Assembly (NCBI GenBank): GCA_024244705.1
Contig: JAAEOK010000032.1
Span: 1 to 64,000 of the forward strand
Length of the DNA stretch: 64,000 nucleotides
Origin: Alphaproteobacteria bacterium
Lineage (GTDB): Bacteria > Pseudomonadota > Alphaproteobacteria > JAAEOK01
Reading direction: 5' to 3'
Shown: positions 29,159 to 38,862 of the stretch, one piece after another
Numbering within the stretch: the stretch's first letter is position 1
How the letters are laid out: every line of letters starts with the position of its first letter
Notes under the pieces: model-generated
Told to the model about the DNA's origin: nothing
Databases searched by the model: none
What the model saw: the letters and a program-made list of their open reading frames with translations, nothing else
Translations under genes and position numbers: made by a program

Positions 29159-29202
29159 ACCCAATTTACTTGACGTTTACGTAAACGTCAAGTAAATTGG
29201 GT
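29159..29202. promoter_or_regulatory. 44-bp perfect palindrome with bidirectional promoter-like core
   Basis: Bases 29159–29180 are the exact reverse complement of 29181–29202. The left arm includes CAATTTACTTGACGTTTAC. On each strand the element reads TTGACG, a 17-bp spacer, TAAATT (plus strand: 29170–29175 and 29193–29198). The spacer is centred on TTTACGTAAA, as at the site before merR. It lies 11 bp after the regulator stop and 50 bp before the thioesterase. MerR regulators bind spacer palindromes, so this is the probable operator/promoter of the isovalerate operon. Confidence 0.8.
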
Positions 29203-29252
29203 CGGCTGGCTTCATTCGGAAACTGGGCCGCGACGCTCTTGGACGCGATGGC

Positions 29253-29720
29253 ATGAGCAAAACCACTACATTTCAAACGCGTAACCCGGACTTTGCGGAA
29301 CGGGTCCGCGACAGTTTTGGCCGCCAGGGCTTCATGGGCTTTTTGGGAGCCGAGATGACTCGGGTAGAGCCTGGATTCGTTGAAATCCGACTGGAATTCC
29401 GCGATCAGTTGGGGCAGCAGCACGGTTTTTTCCACGGTGGAGTGACTGGAACGCTTGCCGACAATGCGGCGGGCTATGCGGCATTTACATTATTTGACGC
29501 CGACTCGAGTCCATTGACCGTGGAGTACAAACTGAGCCTGTTGGCGCCGGCCCGGGGCACGAGCATGATCGCTCGCGGCCAGGTGATCAAACCGGGCTCC
29601 CGGTTGAGCGTTGTCCGTTCCGATGTTTTTGCGCTCGGCGACGGGAATGAGACGCAGTGCGGAGCCGCCCTGGTCACGATCATGCGCATGGCCGGTATGT
29701 CGGACCAGCGCGTCGCCTGA
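29253..29720 (+). CDS. PaaI-family acyl-CoA thioesterase (hotdog fold)
   Basis: A 155-aa single-domain hotdog thioesterase, probably hydrolysing an acyl-CoA. The family core [26 protein letters not shown] has the HGG turn and the catalytic acidic residue (Asp of LADN). It is the first gene after the 44-bp palindrome and may relieve accumulation of branched acyl-CoAs. The substrate cannot be read. Confidence 0.88.
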   Translation: MSKTTTFQTRNPDFAERVRDSFGRQGFMGFLGAEMTRVEPGFVEIRLEFRDQLGQQHGFFHGGVTGTLADNAAGYAAFTLFDADSSPLTVEYKLSLLAPARGTSMIARGQVIKPGSRLSVVRSDVFALGDGNETQCGAALVTIMRMAGMSDQRVA

Positions 29721-29785
29721 TATTCTTCGCAAATTCGGTAGTGTCGCATTACGCTGTTTTCGCGCGCCGGCTAAAGGACGATTCA

Positions 29786-30958
29786 ATGATTCCCAACCAG
29801 TTGCCATCCCTGAACTTTGATCTCGGCGAAATCGCGGACATGCTTCGCGACACGGTGATGAGCTTTACCGCCGACGAGATCGCACCGCTCGCCGGGGAGA
29901 TCGACTCGAGCAACGAGTTCCCGATGCATCTCTGGCGCAAAATGGGCGATCTCGGAATTCTCGGGATCACCGTGGAGGAAGAGTATGGCGGTGCCGGTAT
30001 GGGCTATCTGGAGCATTGCGTGGCGATGGAAGAGGTCAGCCGCGGCTCGGCCTCGGTGGGTCTCAGTTACGGCGCACACTCCAACCTTTGCGTCAATCAG
30101 ATCCGCCGAAACGGAGATGCCGAACAGAAACAGCGCTATCTTCCGAAGCTGGTATCGGGCGAGCACGTTGGTGCGCTGGCGATGAGCGAACCCGGCGCGG
30201 GTTCCGATGTCGTCGGGATGCGCACCCGCGCGGACAAGATCGGCGACCGATGGGTCCTGAACGGCAGCAAGATGTGGATCACGAACGGCCCGGATGCGGA
30301 TACGATGGTCATTTATGCCAAGACCGACCCGGATGCGGGCCCCCGGGGAATAACCGCGTTCTTGGTCGAAAAGGGGTTCAAAGGATTTTCCACGGCGCAG
30401 AAACTCGACAAACTCGGCATGCGCGGATCGAACACCGGTGAGCTGGTTTTCGAGGATTGCGAGGTGCCGGAGGAAAACGTGCTCGGCGAGGTCAATAAGG
30501 GCGTTCACGTTCTGATGAGCGGTCTCGATTATGAGCGCACCGTCCTTGCCGCGGGACCGCTCGGCATCATGCAAGCCTGCATGGATGTGGTGGTCCCGTA
30601 TCTCCACGAACGCCAGCAATTCGGCCGGCCCATCGGCACCTTTCAGCTTATGCAAGGAAAGATCGCCGATATGTACACGACGATGAATGCGGCGAAGGCT
30701 TACGTCTATGCCGTCGCGAGAGCCTGCGACCGTGGCGAGACAACCCGAAAGGATGCCGCCGGGGCGATCCTGTTCGCGGCGGAAAAGGCGACCTGGATGG
30801 CGCTCGAGGCCATCCAGAGCCTGGGCGGAAATGGCTATATCAACGATTATCCGACCGGCCGACTATTGCGCGATGCGAAGCTTTACGAAATCGGCGCCGG
30901 GACCAGCGAGGTCCGCCGCATGTTGATCGGCCGCGAATTGTTTGAGGAGACGGCGTAA
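29786..30958 (+). CDS. ivd: Isovaleryl-CoA dehydrogenase
   Basis: IVD (390 aa) oxidises isovaleryl-CoA to 3-methylcrotonyl-CoA with FAD, passing electrons to ETF. Glu250 in [15 protein letters not shown] is at the position of the IVD catalytic base (not near the C-terminus as in other acyl-CoA dehydrogenases). [35 protein letters not shown] and [30 protein letters not shown]-type segments match. AAAGGA precedes ATG 29786. The stop overlaps the cupin start by one base. Confidence 0.95.
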   Translation: MIPNQLPSLNFDLGEIADMLRDTVMSFTADEIAPLAGEIDSSNEFPMHLWRKMGDLGILGITVEEEYGGAGMGYLEHCVAMEEVSRGSASVGLSYGAHSNLCVNQIRRNGDAEQKQRYLPKLVSGEHVGALAMSEPGAGSDVVGMRTRADKIGDRWVLNGSKMWITNGPDADTMVIYAKTDPDAGPRGITAFLVEKGFKGFSTAQKLDKLGMRGSNTGELVFEDCEVPEENVLGEVNKGVHVLMSGLDYERTVLAAGPLGIMQACMDVVVPYLHERQQFGRPIGTFQLMQGKIADMYTTMNAAKAYVYAVARACDRGETTRKDAAGAILFAAEKATWMALEAIQSLGGNGYINDYPTGRLLRDAKLYEIGAGTSEVRRMLIGRELFEETA

Positions 30959-31455
30959 TGTCAGGCGCTGGTGCTGCCCAGGGGCCGACCATTGTCGCGG
31001 TCGACACGCTCGCTCTCGAGGGACGGCGCGGAACCGGATATCCTGCACCCTTCGATGCGATCGTAGGGGAGCGGCTAAAACGTGTGCTTGGCGACCCGTT
31101 CGGCCTGACCCAGTTCGGTGTCAATCTGGTTCATTTGCCGCCGGGCGCGGGCTCGTCGCAGCGGCACTGGCATAGCAACGAGGATGAGTTTGTCTACATT
31201 TTGGAGGGCGAGCTCATCTTGGCCACCGACGCCGGTGAAACCAAGCTGACCGCCGGCATGGCGGCAGGCTTTCCAGCCGGCCACCCGGACGCCCATCATC
31301 TCATCAACAAATCGGAGTCGATGGCGATCTATATCGAAATCGGAACGCGCGCCGCCAAGGATGCCTGCGAATATCCGGGCATCGACCTGCAGTATCGCCA
31401 TACCGGCGGCCGAGGAGTTTTCGCCCACAAGGACGGGACCCCCTATGAGAAATAG
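30958..31455 (+). CDS. Cupin-domain protein
   Basis: A 165-aa single cupin. The two cupin motifs are visible: HWHSNEDEFVYILEGELIL (His, His, Glu metal ligands) around residues 63–81 and GFPAGHPDAHHLINKS around 103–118. Residues after the cupin end in RGVFAHKDGTPYEK. Translation is likely coupled to ivd (TAATG). The function in the pathway is unknown; a sugar-phosphate or CoA-related role cannot be chosen. Confidence 0.8.
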   Translation: MSGAGAAQGPTIVAVDTLALEGRRGTGYPAPFDAIVGERLKRVLGDPFGLTQFGVNLVHLPPGAGSSQRHWHSNEDEFVYILEGELILATDAGETKLTAGMAAGFPAGHPDAHHLINKSESMAIYIEIGTRAAKDACEYPGIDLQYRHTGGRGVFAHKDGTPYEK

Positions 31456-31494
31456 GTATCTTCGTATTCCTGTCGGGATGAAGGAGCGACGACA

Positions 31495-32685
31495 ATGAGT
31501 GACGCCGATCCGATCGTAATTACTGGTGCAGCGCGGACGCCAATGGGCGGGTTGCAAGGTTCGTTGAAGGACGTGTCCGCGCCGGAGCTCGGCGCCGTTG
31601 CCGTCCGCGGCGCCTTGGTCGGCTCCGGGGCCAAACCGGAGGATGTCGAAGAGGTCCTTATGGGCTGCGTCCTGCCTGCCGGGCAGGGGCAGGCGCCCGC
31701 GCGCCAAGCGGCGCACGGTGCGGGTATTCCGTGGCAGGCCGGATGCACGACAGTCAACAAGATGTGCGGCTCGGCAATGAAGGCGACGATGCTGGCCCAC
31801 GATCTGATCGCGGCGGGAAGCAATGAGATCATGGTTGCCGGCGGGATGGAGAGCATGACCAACGCGCCGTACATTCTTGATCGCGCGCGCGGAGGTTACC
31901 GGCTCGGCCATGGCAAGATCGCCGACCATATGTTCCTCGATGGGCTCGAGGACGCCTACGATAAAGGGCGTCTCATGGGCACATTCGCGGAAGATACGGC
32001 GCAACATTATCAGTTTACCCGCGAGTCTCAGGACGAATTCGCCATCACCTCGCTGACGCGGGCGAAAGAGGCGATTGTAGATGGGACATTTGCCGCTGAG
32101 GTGGTGCCGGTAACGGTCAAATCACGCAAGGGCGACGAAATCGTCGAAACCGACGAACAGCCGCTCGCGGCCGACCTCAATAAGATTCCGCGCCTTAAGC
32201 CGGCATTTCGCGAGAACGGGACGGTTACGCCGGCCAATTCGAGCTCGATATCCGATGGCGCGGCAGCATTGATCTTGATGCGCATGTCCGAAGCCGACAA
32301 GCGTGGGATCAACCCGCTTGCGGTGATCAAGGGCCACGCGACCTACGCCAACGAGCCGGCATGGTTCACCACGGCGCCGATCTTCGCCATGCGTCAACTG
32401 CTCGAAAGGGTCGATTGGTCGGCCGATGACATCGATTTATTCGAGATCAATGAGGCCTTTGCGGTGGTGACAATGGCCGCGATGCGGGATCTCGACCTCG
32501 ACCACGCCAAGGTCAATATCCACGGCGGTGCCTGTGCCCTTGGTCATCCGATCGGAGCGTCGGGCGCCCGGATCGTGGTGTCGCTCCTCAACGCTCTTCA
32601 AAAGTACGACCTCAAGCGCGGCGTGGCCTCGCTCTGTATCGGTGGCGGTGAGGCGACCGCGATCGCCGTTGAGCGCGTGAGCTAG
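31495..32685 (+). CDS. Acetyl-CoA C-acetyltransferase (thiolase)
   Basis: A type II thiolase (396 aa) joining or cleaving acetoacetyl-CoA. The acylated cysteine is Cys91 in NKMCGSAMKA; the C-terminal catalytic parts are NEAFAVVTMAAM, GGACALGHPIGASGAR and the second cysteine in SLCIGGGEA. It can finish the pathway by splitting acetoacetyl-CoA formed from HMG-CoA lyase product. A GGAG-like site precedes ATG 31495. Confidence 0.93.
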   Translation: MSDADPIVITGAARTPMGGLQGSLKDVSAPELGAVAVRGALVGSGAKPEDVEEVLMGCVLPAGQGQAPARQAAHGAGIPWQAGCTTVNKMCGSAMKATMLAHDLIAAGSNEIMVAGGMESMTNAPYILDRARGGYRLGHGKIADHMFLDGLEDAYDKGRLMGTFAEDTAQHYQFTRESQDEFAITSLTRAKEAIVDGTFAAEVVPVTVKSRKGDEIVETDEQPLAADLNKIPRLKPAFRENGTVTPANSSSISDGAAALILMRMSEADKRGINPLAVIKGHATYANEPAWFTTAPIFAMRQLLERVDWSADDIDLFEINEAFAVVTMAAMRDLDLDHAKVNIHGGACALGHPIGASGARIVVSLLNALQKYDLKRGVASLCIGGGEATAIAVERVS

Positions 32686-32707
32686 GGCAAGCTGGCGCCA
32701 ATAAGAT

Positions 32708-33397
32708 ATGGCGATGTCCACCGTCTTGATCACCGGCGCGGGACGTGGCTTGGGCCTGGAGTTCGCGCGCCAATATGCCGGTGCGGGATGGAATGTCATC
32801 GCGACTTGTCGTGATGACGCCGGCGAAGCCGCTCTGCGTGCTATCCGAGGGAATATCGAGATATTCGACCTCGACGTCGCGCGCGCCGATGCGGTCGCCG
32901 CCTTGCAGGCGGCGATGGCCGATCGCGCCATCGATGTCCTGATCAACAACGCCGGCGTCCTGCATGCCGGCGATGGCGGATTGGGTACTGTCGACGAGGA
33001 GATGTGGGATAGTGTGGTGTCAATTAACGCCTACGCGCCTTTCAATATTGTCGGAGCGCTGTGGCCGAACGTGGCAAAGAGCACGACCCGCAATATCGTT
33101 GCGATCAGCAGTGATATGGCAAGCATGGCAATGAACGATTCCGGTGGAATGGCGGCATATCGGGCAAGCAAGGCCGCCCTTAATTCGTTGATGCGGACTG
33201 TATCCGTTGAATTGGCGCCGCACGGCATCACGACCGTGATGATCCACCCGGGATGGGTGCGGACCGACATGGGCGGGGCGGGAGGCGACTTGGAGGTGCA
33301 CGAGAGCGTGACCGAGATGCGTGCCGTGATCGCTAGCCTGACGCCGCATATGAATGGGCGCTTCTTTAGGTATGATGGGCGCGAATTGGAGTGGTAG
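32708..33397 (+). CDS. Short-chain dehydrogenase/reductase
   Basis: A 229-aa classical SDR with the cofactor motif TGAGRGLG at 9–16, NNAGV near 81 and the active-site Tyr/Lys in YRASKAALNSL. The final MNGRFFRYDGRELEW resembles carbonyl-reductase/sniffer-type SDRs. The second codon pair offers an alternative ATG at 32714. Substrate unknown; a 3-hydroxyacyl or carbonyl compound would fit the neighbourhood. Confidence 0.88.
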   Translation: MAMSTVLITGAGRGLGLEFARQYAGAGWNVIATCRDDAGEAALRAIRGNIEIFDLDVARADAVAALQAAMADRAIDVLINNAGVLHAGDGGLGTVDEEMWDSVVSINAYAPFNIVGALWPNVAKSTTRNIVAISSDMASMAMNDSGGMAAYRASKAALNSLMRTVSVELAPHGITTVMIHPGWVRTDMGGAGGDLEVHESVTEMRAVIASLTPHMNGRFFRYDGRELEW

Positions 33398-33402
33398 GAG
33401 AG

Positions 33403-33873
33403 ATGACGGATTTTCACCTTGCCCAGTTCAATATCGCTCGCGCGATGGCGCCAATGGACGATCCGGTGATGGCCGAATTTGTCGCCAAGTTGAATAAAAT
33501 CAACGCGCTGGCCGATCAAGCACCAGGGTTCGTTTGGCGCCTCCAGGACGACAGCGGCAACGCAACGACAATACAGGCCTTCGACGACCCGAGGCTGTTG
33601 ATCAACATGTCGGTTTGGACCTCAGTCGATGCCCTTTTCGATTATGTCTACAAGTCGGGTCACGCCGCCGTCATGGCGCGCCGCAAGGAATGGTTCGAAC
33701 GCTTCGGTGACCGCCACATGGTGTTGTGGTGGGTGCCGGCGGGGCATATTCCGAACCTCGGGGAAGCCAAAAAAAAGCTGGGATCATTGCAAACCCTAGG
33801 TCCGACCGTTCATGCTTTTACCTTCAAGCAGCGGTTCACCGCGCCGGCCGGAAAATCAGGAGAGGCGGCTTAA
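33403..33873 (+). CDS. DUF3291-like protein
   Basis: A 156-aa protein resembling the DUF3291 (dimeric alpha-beta barrel) group. It begins [20 protein letters not shown] and has [17 protein letters not shown], then [20 protein letters not shown], the recurring patterns of that family as I recall them. Such folds are often monooxygenase-like, but no function is known. TAGGAG precedes ATG 33403; it lies inside the catabolic operon. Confidence 0.75.
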   Translation: MTDFHLAQFNIARAMAPMDDPVMAEFVAKLNKINALADQAPGFVWRLQDDSGNATTIQAFDDPRLLINMSVWTSVDALFDYVYKSGHAAVMARRKEWFERFGDRHMVLWWVPAGHIPNLGEAKKKLGSLQTLGPTVHAFTFKQRFTAPAGKSGEAA

Positions 33874-33877
33874 CCCA

Positions 33878-35014
33878 ATGATTCTAAATGAAGAACAAAT
33901 AATGATCCGCGACATGGCGCGGAGCTTTGCGACTGACAAGCTCTTGCCCAACGCGGCTGATTGGGACCGTGAATCGGCCTTTCCCCGTCAGGCGATTACC
34001 GAAATGGGAGAGCTTGGGCTCCTTGGCATGTTGGTCCCCGAGGACTGGGACGGTGTTGGCGCCGACCACGTTTCGTATGCCTTGGCGTTGGAGGAAGTGG
34101 CGGCCGGCGACGGGGCCTGCTCGACAATCATGTCGGTGCAGAATTCCGTTGTCGCGATGGCGATCAATGGATTCGGCACTCTCGATCAGAAAGAGCGCTT
34201 CCTCCGGCCATTGGCGCGAGGCGAAATGCTCGGTGCTTTCTGTCTGACGGAGCCCCATGCCGGCTCCGACGCCGGGGCGATTCGTACTCGTGCAAAAAGG
34301 GTCGGCAATCAGTACGAGCTTTCCGGCACCAAGCAGTTCATTACTTCGGGCCGGAATGCCAATATTGCGATCGTGTTTGCCGTTACGGATCCGGAGGCTG
34401 GACGCAAGGGAATCAGCGCTTTTGTTGTCCCGACCGATACGCCCGGCTACGAAGTCGCCAGGGTCGAAAGCAAGCTCGGACAGCGCGCGTCCGATACCTG
34501 TCAGATCGTGTTCGACGATTGTAAATTAACGCCTGATCTCTTGCTTGGCGATGAGGGCCAAGGCTACCGCATCGCGCTCAGCAACCTCGAAGGTGGGCGT
34601 ATCGGGATCGCGGCTCAGTCGGTCGGGATGGCGAGGGCGGCTTTCGAGGCGGCGCGGGTTTACGCGACCGAGCGGGAGAGCTTCGGAAAGCCGATCATCG
34701 AGCACCAGGCCGTTGGGTTCCGTCTCGCCGACATGGCGACCCGAATCGAGGCGGCTCGGCAACTGTTGTTGCACGCGGCCGCCCTTCGCGATGCCGGCCG
34801 GCCCTGTTTGCAAGAGGCATCGATGGCCAAGCTGTTTGCCTCGGAGATGGCGGAAACCGTCTGTTCCGACGCGATCCAGATCCATGGCGGCTACGGCTAC
34901 CTGGACGACTTTCCGGTCGAACGCATCTACCGGGATGTTCGCGTGTGCCAGATCTATGAGGGCACCAGCGACGTACAGCGACTGGTCATCAGCCGCGCAT
35001 TGGCGGCGGAATAG
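33878..35014 (+). CDS. Acyl-CoA dehydrogenase (short/branched-chain type)
   Basis: A second FAD acyl-CoA dehydrogenase (378 aa). Unlike the IVD upstream, its catalytic glutamate is near the C-terminus: Glu361 in [35 protein letters not shown] and [20 protein letters not shown] form the flavin/substrate site. It is most like short or 2-methyl-branched-chain dehydrogenases, which would handle isobutyryl- or 2-methylbutyryl-CoA, but chain-length preference cannot be read. Confidence 0.92.
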   Translation: MILNEEQIMIRDMARSFATDKLLPNAADWDRESAFPRQAITEMGELGLLGMLVPEDWDGVGADHVSYALALEEVAAGDGACSTIMSVQNSVVAMAINGFGTLDQKERFLRPLARGEMLGAFCLTEPHAGSDAGAIRTRAKRVGNQYELSGTKQFITSGRNANIAIVFAVTDPEAGRKGISAFVVPTDTPGYEVARVESKLGQRASDTCQIVFDDCKLTPDLLLGDEGQGYRIALSNLEGGRIGIAAQSVGMARAAFEAARVYATERESFGKPIIEHQAVGFRLADMATRIEAARQLLLHAAALRDAGRPCLQEASMAKLFASEMAETVCSDAIQIHGGYGYLDDFPVERIYRDVRVCQIYEGTSDVQRLVISRALAAE

Positions 35015-35024
35015 AGGGCATAGC

Positions 35025-36221
35025 GTGCGTAGCCTGCGGGCCGCCCCAAGCGCTTTCAAGCGTAATATTCCCCTGTTGGTGGTCTGCTGGTCCCTGGCGA
35101 CCAGCGTATCGATGACGATGGTGACAATCTCGGCGCTGACCGGCAGCATGCTTGCCGAGGACAAGAGCTTCGCCACCTTGCCGATCATGCTGCAATGGAT
35201 GGGTACCGCCGGTGCGACGCTGCCGGTGTCGTTCTTCATGCAGCGGTATGGCCGCCGCGCAGGTTTCCTTCTCGGCGCAGCACTGATCGTCATTGGTGCG
35301 GCGCTGGCCGTCAACGCAGTCTATCAACAGAGCTTCGTTCTTTTCTGCCTGAGCACGCCGTTTGTCGGCGCTGGTATTGGGTGCAATTGGTACTATCGGT
35401 TCGCGGCGGCCGACGTCGCCGATGACGACTATCGCAGCCGCGCGATCTCTTTTGTACTGGCCGGCGGAATTCTTGCCGCTTTTATCGCACCGAACGTGGC
35501 CATGTGGTCGCGGGACCTTTTGGCTCCCGTGGTGTTCGCCGGGACCTTCGTCTCGGTCGCCGTGTTTTCCATACTGATCATGCTGATCGTGGCGTTCATC
35601 GATATACCGCCGCCGCCGCGCGAGGATTTGCATGGCGGTCGACCTTTCGTCGCGATCGCTCGTCAACCGGCTTATCGCGTTGCCCTGCTTGGTGGCATCG
35701 TCTCCTACAGCGTCATGGTGTTGATGATGTCGGTGTCGCCGTTGGCCATGATGGGGCACGGACTGGGCTTCGAAGACGTTGCGTTCGTCATTCAATGGCA
35801 CGTGTTGGGCATGTATTTGCCGTCGTTTTTCACCGGATCGCTTATTCATCGCCTTGGAACCCTAAGGGTCATGCAGGTCGGCGCGATGTTGATCGTGGTT
35901 TGCATTCTATTGGCGATCAGTGGCCTCACCCTGACCCATTTTTGGGTCTCGATGTTCCTGCTCGGTGTCGGTTGGAACTTTCTGTTTGTCGGCTCGACCA
36001 CATTGCTGACCGAAACCTACACGAACGCGGAACGCGCCAAAGCGCAGGGTGTGAACGACCTTATGATATTCGCCGTGACGGGGACTGCGACGTTCCTGTC
36101 CGGGAGTCTGCTGCATCAGATAAGTTGGACGGCGGTCGGATTGTTGGCGCTGCCTGCGGTCGTGCTGGTGCTTGTTTCGATTTTTTGGCTGGCGGCCTAT
36201 CGCCGCCGCGTCGCGGCTTGA
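35025..36221 (+). CDS. MFS transporter
   Basis: A major facilitator permease (398 aa) with about 12 hydrophobic helices. The loop after helix 2 has the variant motif MQRYGRRAGF. LGVGWNFLFVGSTTLLTETYTNAERAKAQGVNDLMIF lies in the C-terminal half. The GTG start at 35025 follows GAGGG, 10 bp after the acyl-CoA dehydrogenase, so it is co-transcribed. Substrate unknown; uptake of a branched-chain acid or efflux of one is possible. Confidence 0.85.
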   Translation: MRSLRAAPSAFKRNIPLLVVCWSLATSVSMTMVTISALTGSMLAEDKSFATLPIMLQWMGTAGATLPVSFFMQRYGRRAGFLLGAALIVIGAALAVNAVYQQSFVLFCLSTPFVGAGIGCNWYYRFAAADVADDDYRSRAISFVLAGGILAAFIAPNVAMWSRDLLAPVVFAGTFVSVAVFSILIMLIVAFIDIPPPPREDLHGGRPFVAIARQPAYRVALLGGIVSYSVMVLMMSVSPLAMMGHGLGFEDVAFVIQWHVLGMYLPSFFTGSLIHRLGTLRVMQVGAMLIVVCILLAISGLTLTHFWVSMFLLGVGWNFLFVGSTTLLTETYTNAERAKAQGVNDLMIFAVTGTATFLSGSLLHQISWTAVGLLALPAVVLVLVSIFWLAAYRRRVAA

Positions 36222-36414
36222 TGCGAAAGGTGCGGATCGGATCGGTAATGAATCGGTGCCAATTCGGATAAACTGGATGAAAGGCGTATTCGCTAAATGT
36301 TCACATTAACATATATTGTAAATAGATTTTCACCTCTATGTGATTGTAGTTCAATGAAAATTGATTGCTCTGTAATAAGCTGCCGCAGATGGGGGCGGTG
36401 AGGGAAGGCCGGAT
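36222..36414 (+). promoter_or_regulatory. AT-rich regulatory gap upstream of mccB
   Basis: A 193-bp gap whose middle (about 36285–36380) is far more AT-rich than the rest of the window. TTCAAT (36350–36355), 17 bp and TAATAA (36373–36378) make a modest promoter candidate 37 bp before mccB. No TTTACGTAAA site is visible, so this half of the leucine genes may respond to a different factor. Confidence 0.4.
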
Positions 36415-38022
36415 ATGACGCGAATCGTTTCGACACTGGACACGCGGTCCGACATTTACCAGCACAATACCGAGGCGATGGGTCGGCTGGTCACGGATCT
36501 CGGTCATCAAGTTGCCAGAATAAAGACGGGCGGTGGCGAAAGAGCGCGTGAGAAACACTTGTCGCGCGGTAAGCTGTTACCGCGGGATCGGGTGCGGACG
36601 TTGCTCGATGTCGGATCACCGTTTCTCGAATTCTCCCAACTTGCCGCCCATGGCATGTACGACGACGAGGTGCCGGCTGCTGGTGTGATTACTGGTATTG
36701 GCCGCATCGCGGGATGCGAGTGTGTCGTCGTCTGCAATGATGCCACTGTGAAGGGCGGCACCTACTATCCGATGACTGTGAAAAAGCATCTCCGCGCCCA
36801 GGAGGTCGCGCAGGAGAACCGACTACCCTGCATCTACCTTGTCGATTCCGGTGGGGCGAACCTTCCCAATCAGGATGATGTTTTTCCGGATCGCACTCAT
36901 TTCGGCCGCATTTTTTACAACCAAGCCAACATGTCTGCGATGCGCGTACCCCAGGTCGCGGTGGTCATGGGCTCCTGCACCGCCGGCGGCGCCTATGTTC
37001 CGGCGATGAGTGATGAATCGATCATCGTGCGCCAGCAGGGAACGATTTTTCTCGGCGGCCCGCCGTTGGTCAAGGCGGCGACCGGAGAAATCGTCACCGC
37101 CGAGGAACTTGGCGGCGCGGATGTCCATTCGCGGGCGTCCGGTGTCACCGATCACTATGCCCTCAACGACACCCACGCCTTGTCGATTGCGCGGGGAATT
37201 GTCGGGAACCTGAACAAACGAAAAGATGTACCGCTCAAACTACGCGAACCGCGTCCGCCGCTTTACGATCCGAAGGAGATTTACGGCGTCGTCCCCGATG
37301 ATGTCCGCCAACCCTACGATGTTCGGGAAGTGATCGCACGCGTCGTCGACGGCAGCGAGCTTGACGAGTTCAAGCAAACCTATGGTACCACGCTTGTTTG
37401 CGGGTTCGCCCATATCTGGGGCTATCCCGTTGGCATTATTGCCAACAACGGTATCCTGTTCTCGGAATCGGCGCTGAAGGCCGCGCACTTTATCGAGTTG
37501 TGCAGCCAGCGGGACATTCCGCTGATCTTCCTGCAGAGTATCTCCGGATTCATGGTCGGCAAGAAGTACGAATCGGGCGGTATCGCGAAGGACGGGGCCA
37601 AGATGGTCACAGCGGTCGCGACTGCCCGGGTGCCGAAATTCACAATCATCATCGGCGGAAGTTTCGGCGCCGGAAACTATGGCATGTGCGGTCGCGCCTA
37701 TTCGCCACGATTTCTTTGGATGTGGCCGAACGCCCGCATATCGGTCATGGGCGGAGAGCAGGCGGCGAGTGTCTTGGCCACGGTCAAGCGGGACAACCTC
37801 GAAGCTCGCGGAGACACCTGGTCAGCCGAGGACGAAGCCGTGTTCAAACAGCCAATTCTGGATCAGTACGAGCACCAGGGGCACCCATATTATGCGAGCG
37901 CGCGAATTTGGGATGACGGCATCATCGATCCGGCCGACACGCGGATGGTCCTCGCCCTCGGCCTCTCGGCGGCGTACAACGCACCGGTCCAGGAACCGAA
38001 ATTCGGCGTCTTCAGGATGTAG
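36415..38022 (+). CDS. mccB: 3-Methylcrotonyl-CoA carboxylase beta subunit
   Basis: The carboxyltransferase subunit (535 aa) of MCC, making 3-methylglutaconyl-CoA. It has MCC-type segments not seen in Pcc[37 protein letters not shown] and the C-terminal [21 protein letters not shown] with [15 protein letters not shown]. It pairs with mccA 1.8 kb downstream. Confidence 0.95.
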   Translation: MTRIVSTLDTRSDIYQHNTEAMGRLVTDLGHQVARIKTGGGERAREKHLSRGKLLPRDRVRTLLDVGSPFLEFSQLAAHGMYDDEVPAAGVITGIGRIAGCECVVVCNDATVKGGTYYPMTVKKHLRAQEVAQENRLPCIYLVDSGGANLPNQDDVFPDRTHFGRIFYNQANMSAMRVPQVAVVMGSCTAGGAYVPAMSDESIIVRQQGTIFLGGPPLVKAATGEIVTAEELGGADVHSRASGVTDHYALNDTHALSIARGIVGNLNKRKDVPLKLREPRPPLYDPKEIYGVVPDDVRQPYDVREVIARVVDGSELDEFKQTYGTTLVCGFAHIWGYPVGIIANNGILFSESALKAAHFIELCSQRDIPLIFLQSISGFMVGKKYESGGIAKDGAKMVTAVATARVPKFTIIIGGSFGAGNYGMCGRAYSPRFLWMWPNARISVMGGEQAASVLATVKRDNLEARGDTWSAEDEAVFKQPILDQYEHQGHPYYASARIWDDGIIDPADTRMVLALGLSAAYNAPVQEPKFGVFRM

Positions 38023-38024
38023 CC

Positions 38025-38819
38025 ATGAAAGAATTGGGGTACCTCTCCAAATTGGACGATCGGGGTATTGCGAGGATTTGCCTCAATCGTCCCGATGTGC
38101 ATAACGCATTTGACGACGCACTAATCGCCGGCCTCACCGGGGAATTGGAGAGAGTTGGTGCGGACGCGGCCGTCCGCATGGTCGTGATCGCGGCGATGGG
38201 CAAGAGCTTTTGCGCCGGCGCCGATCTCAATTGGATGAAGCGCATGTCGGGCTATGGTCGAGCCGAAAACGAGGCCGACGCCGTTGCATTGGCTGGTTTG
38301 ATGCGAACGCTGAACGACGTGCCGAAACCAGTCATCGCGTTGGTGCAAGGCGCCGCGCTCGGCGGCGGCGTTGGCGTCGTCGCTTGCTGCGATATCGCGA
38401 TCGCCTCCACGCAGGCCGTCTTTGGTCTTTCGGAGGTGCGGCTCGGCCTCATTCCGGCGGTGATCAGTCCCTACGTCGTCCGCGCCATCGGCGCTCGCGC
38501 GGCGCGGCGATATTTCCTTACCGCCGAGCGCTTCGACGCCGCCGAGGCGGCACGTCTCGGGCTGGTTCACATGGTCGTTGCCCCAGAGGACCTGGAAGAC
38601 GCGGGAGTTAAGACTGCTGAGGTCATACTCACCGGTGGCCCGCACGCGCAAGCGGTCTCGAAGGACATTATTGCCAGCGTTCAGTCCGGGCCCATCGACG
38701 ACGCGATGACGAATTTGACTGCGCGGCGGATCGCCGATGTCAGGGCATCGGACGAGGGCAAGGAAGGGATCGCGGCATTCCTCGAAAAACGAAAACCGTC
38801 ATGGCGGCGAGACCCTTGA
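38025..38819 (+). CDS. liuC: Enoyl-CoA hydratase, methylglutaconyl-CoA hydratase type
   Basis: A 264-aa crotonase-fold enzyme. Between mccB and mccA this position is typical of 3-methylglutaconyl-CoA hydratase, giving HMG-CoA. The oxyanion-hole motifs are KSFCAGADLNWMKRM and VQGAALGGGVGVVACCDIAIA, with the catalytic acidic residues in the FGLSEVRLGLIPAVIS segment. It begins 2 bp after mccB. Specificity is from context. Confidence 0.9.
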   Translation: MKELGYLSKLDDRGIARICLNRPDVHNAFDDALIAGLTGELERVGADAAVRMVVIAAMGKSFCAGADLNWMKRMSGYGRAENEADAVALAGLMRTLNDVPKPVIALVQGAALGGGVGVVACCDIAIASTQAVFGLSEVRLGLIPAVISPYVVRAIGARAARRYFLTAERFDAAEAARLGLVHMVVAPEDLEDAGVKTAEVILTGGPHAQAVSKDIIASVQSGPIDDAMTNLTARRIADVRASDEGKEGIAAFLEKRKPSWRRDP

Positions 38820-38862
38820 CAAGCATCTATGGCCCTTCTCCCTATCGGATTTGGGGACAGCA

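Noticed and set aside
29159-29202. The 44-bp palindrome as a plain Rho-independent terminator of merR
   Set aside because: The arms have no loop bases and are AT-rich in part, and no T-run follows. The -35/-10 spacing of 17 bp and the shared core before merR favour an operator.
36301-36343. TCACAT … ATGTGA inverted repeat before mccB as a CRP-like site
   Set aside because: Arms are 31 bp apart and in the reverse order of a CRP box; six-base arms at this distance in AT-rich DNA can arise by chance.
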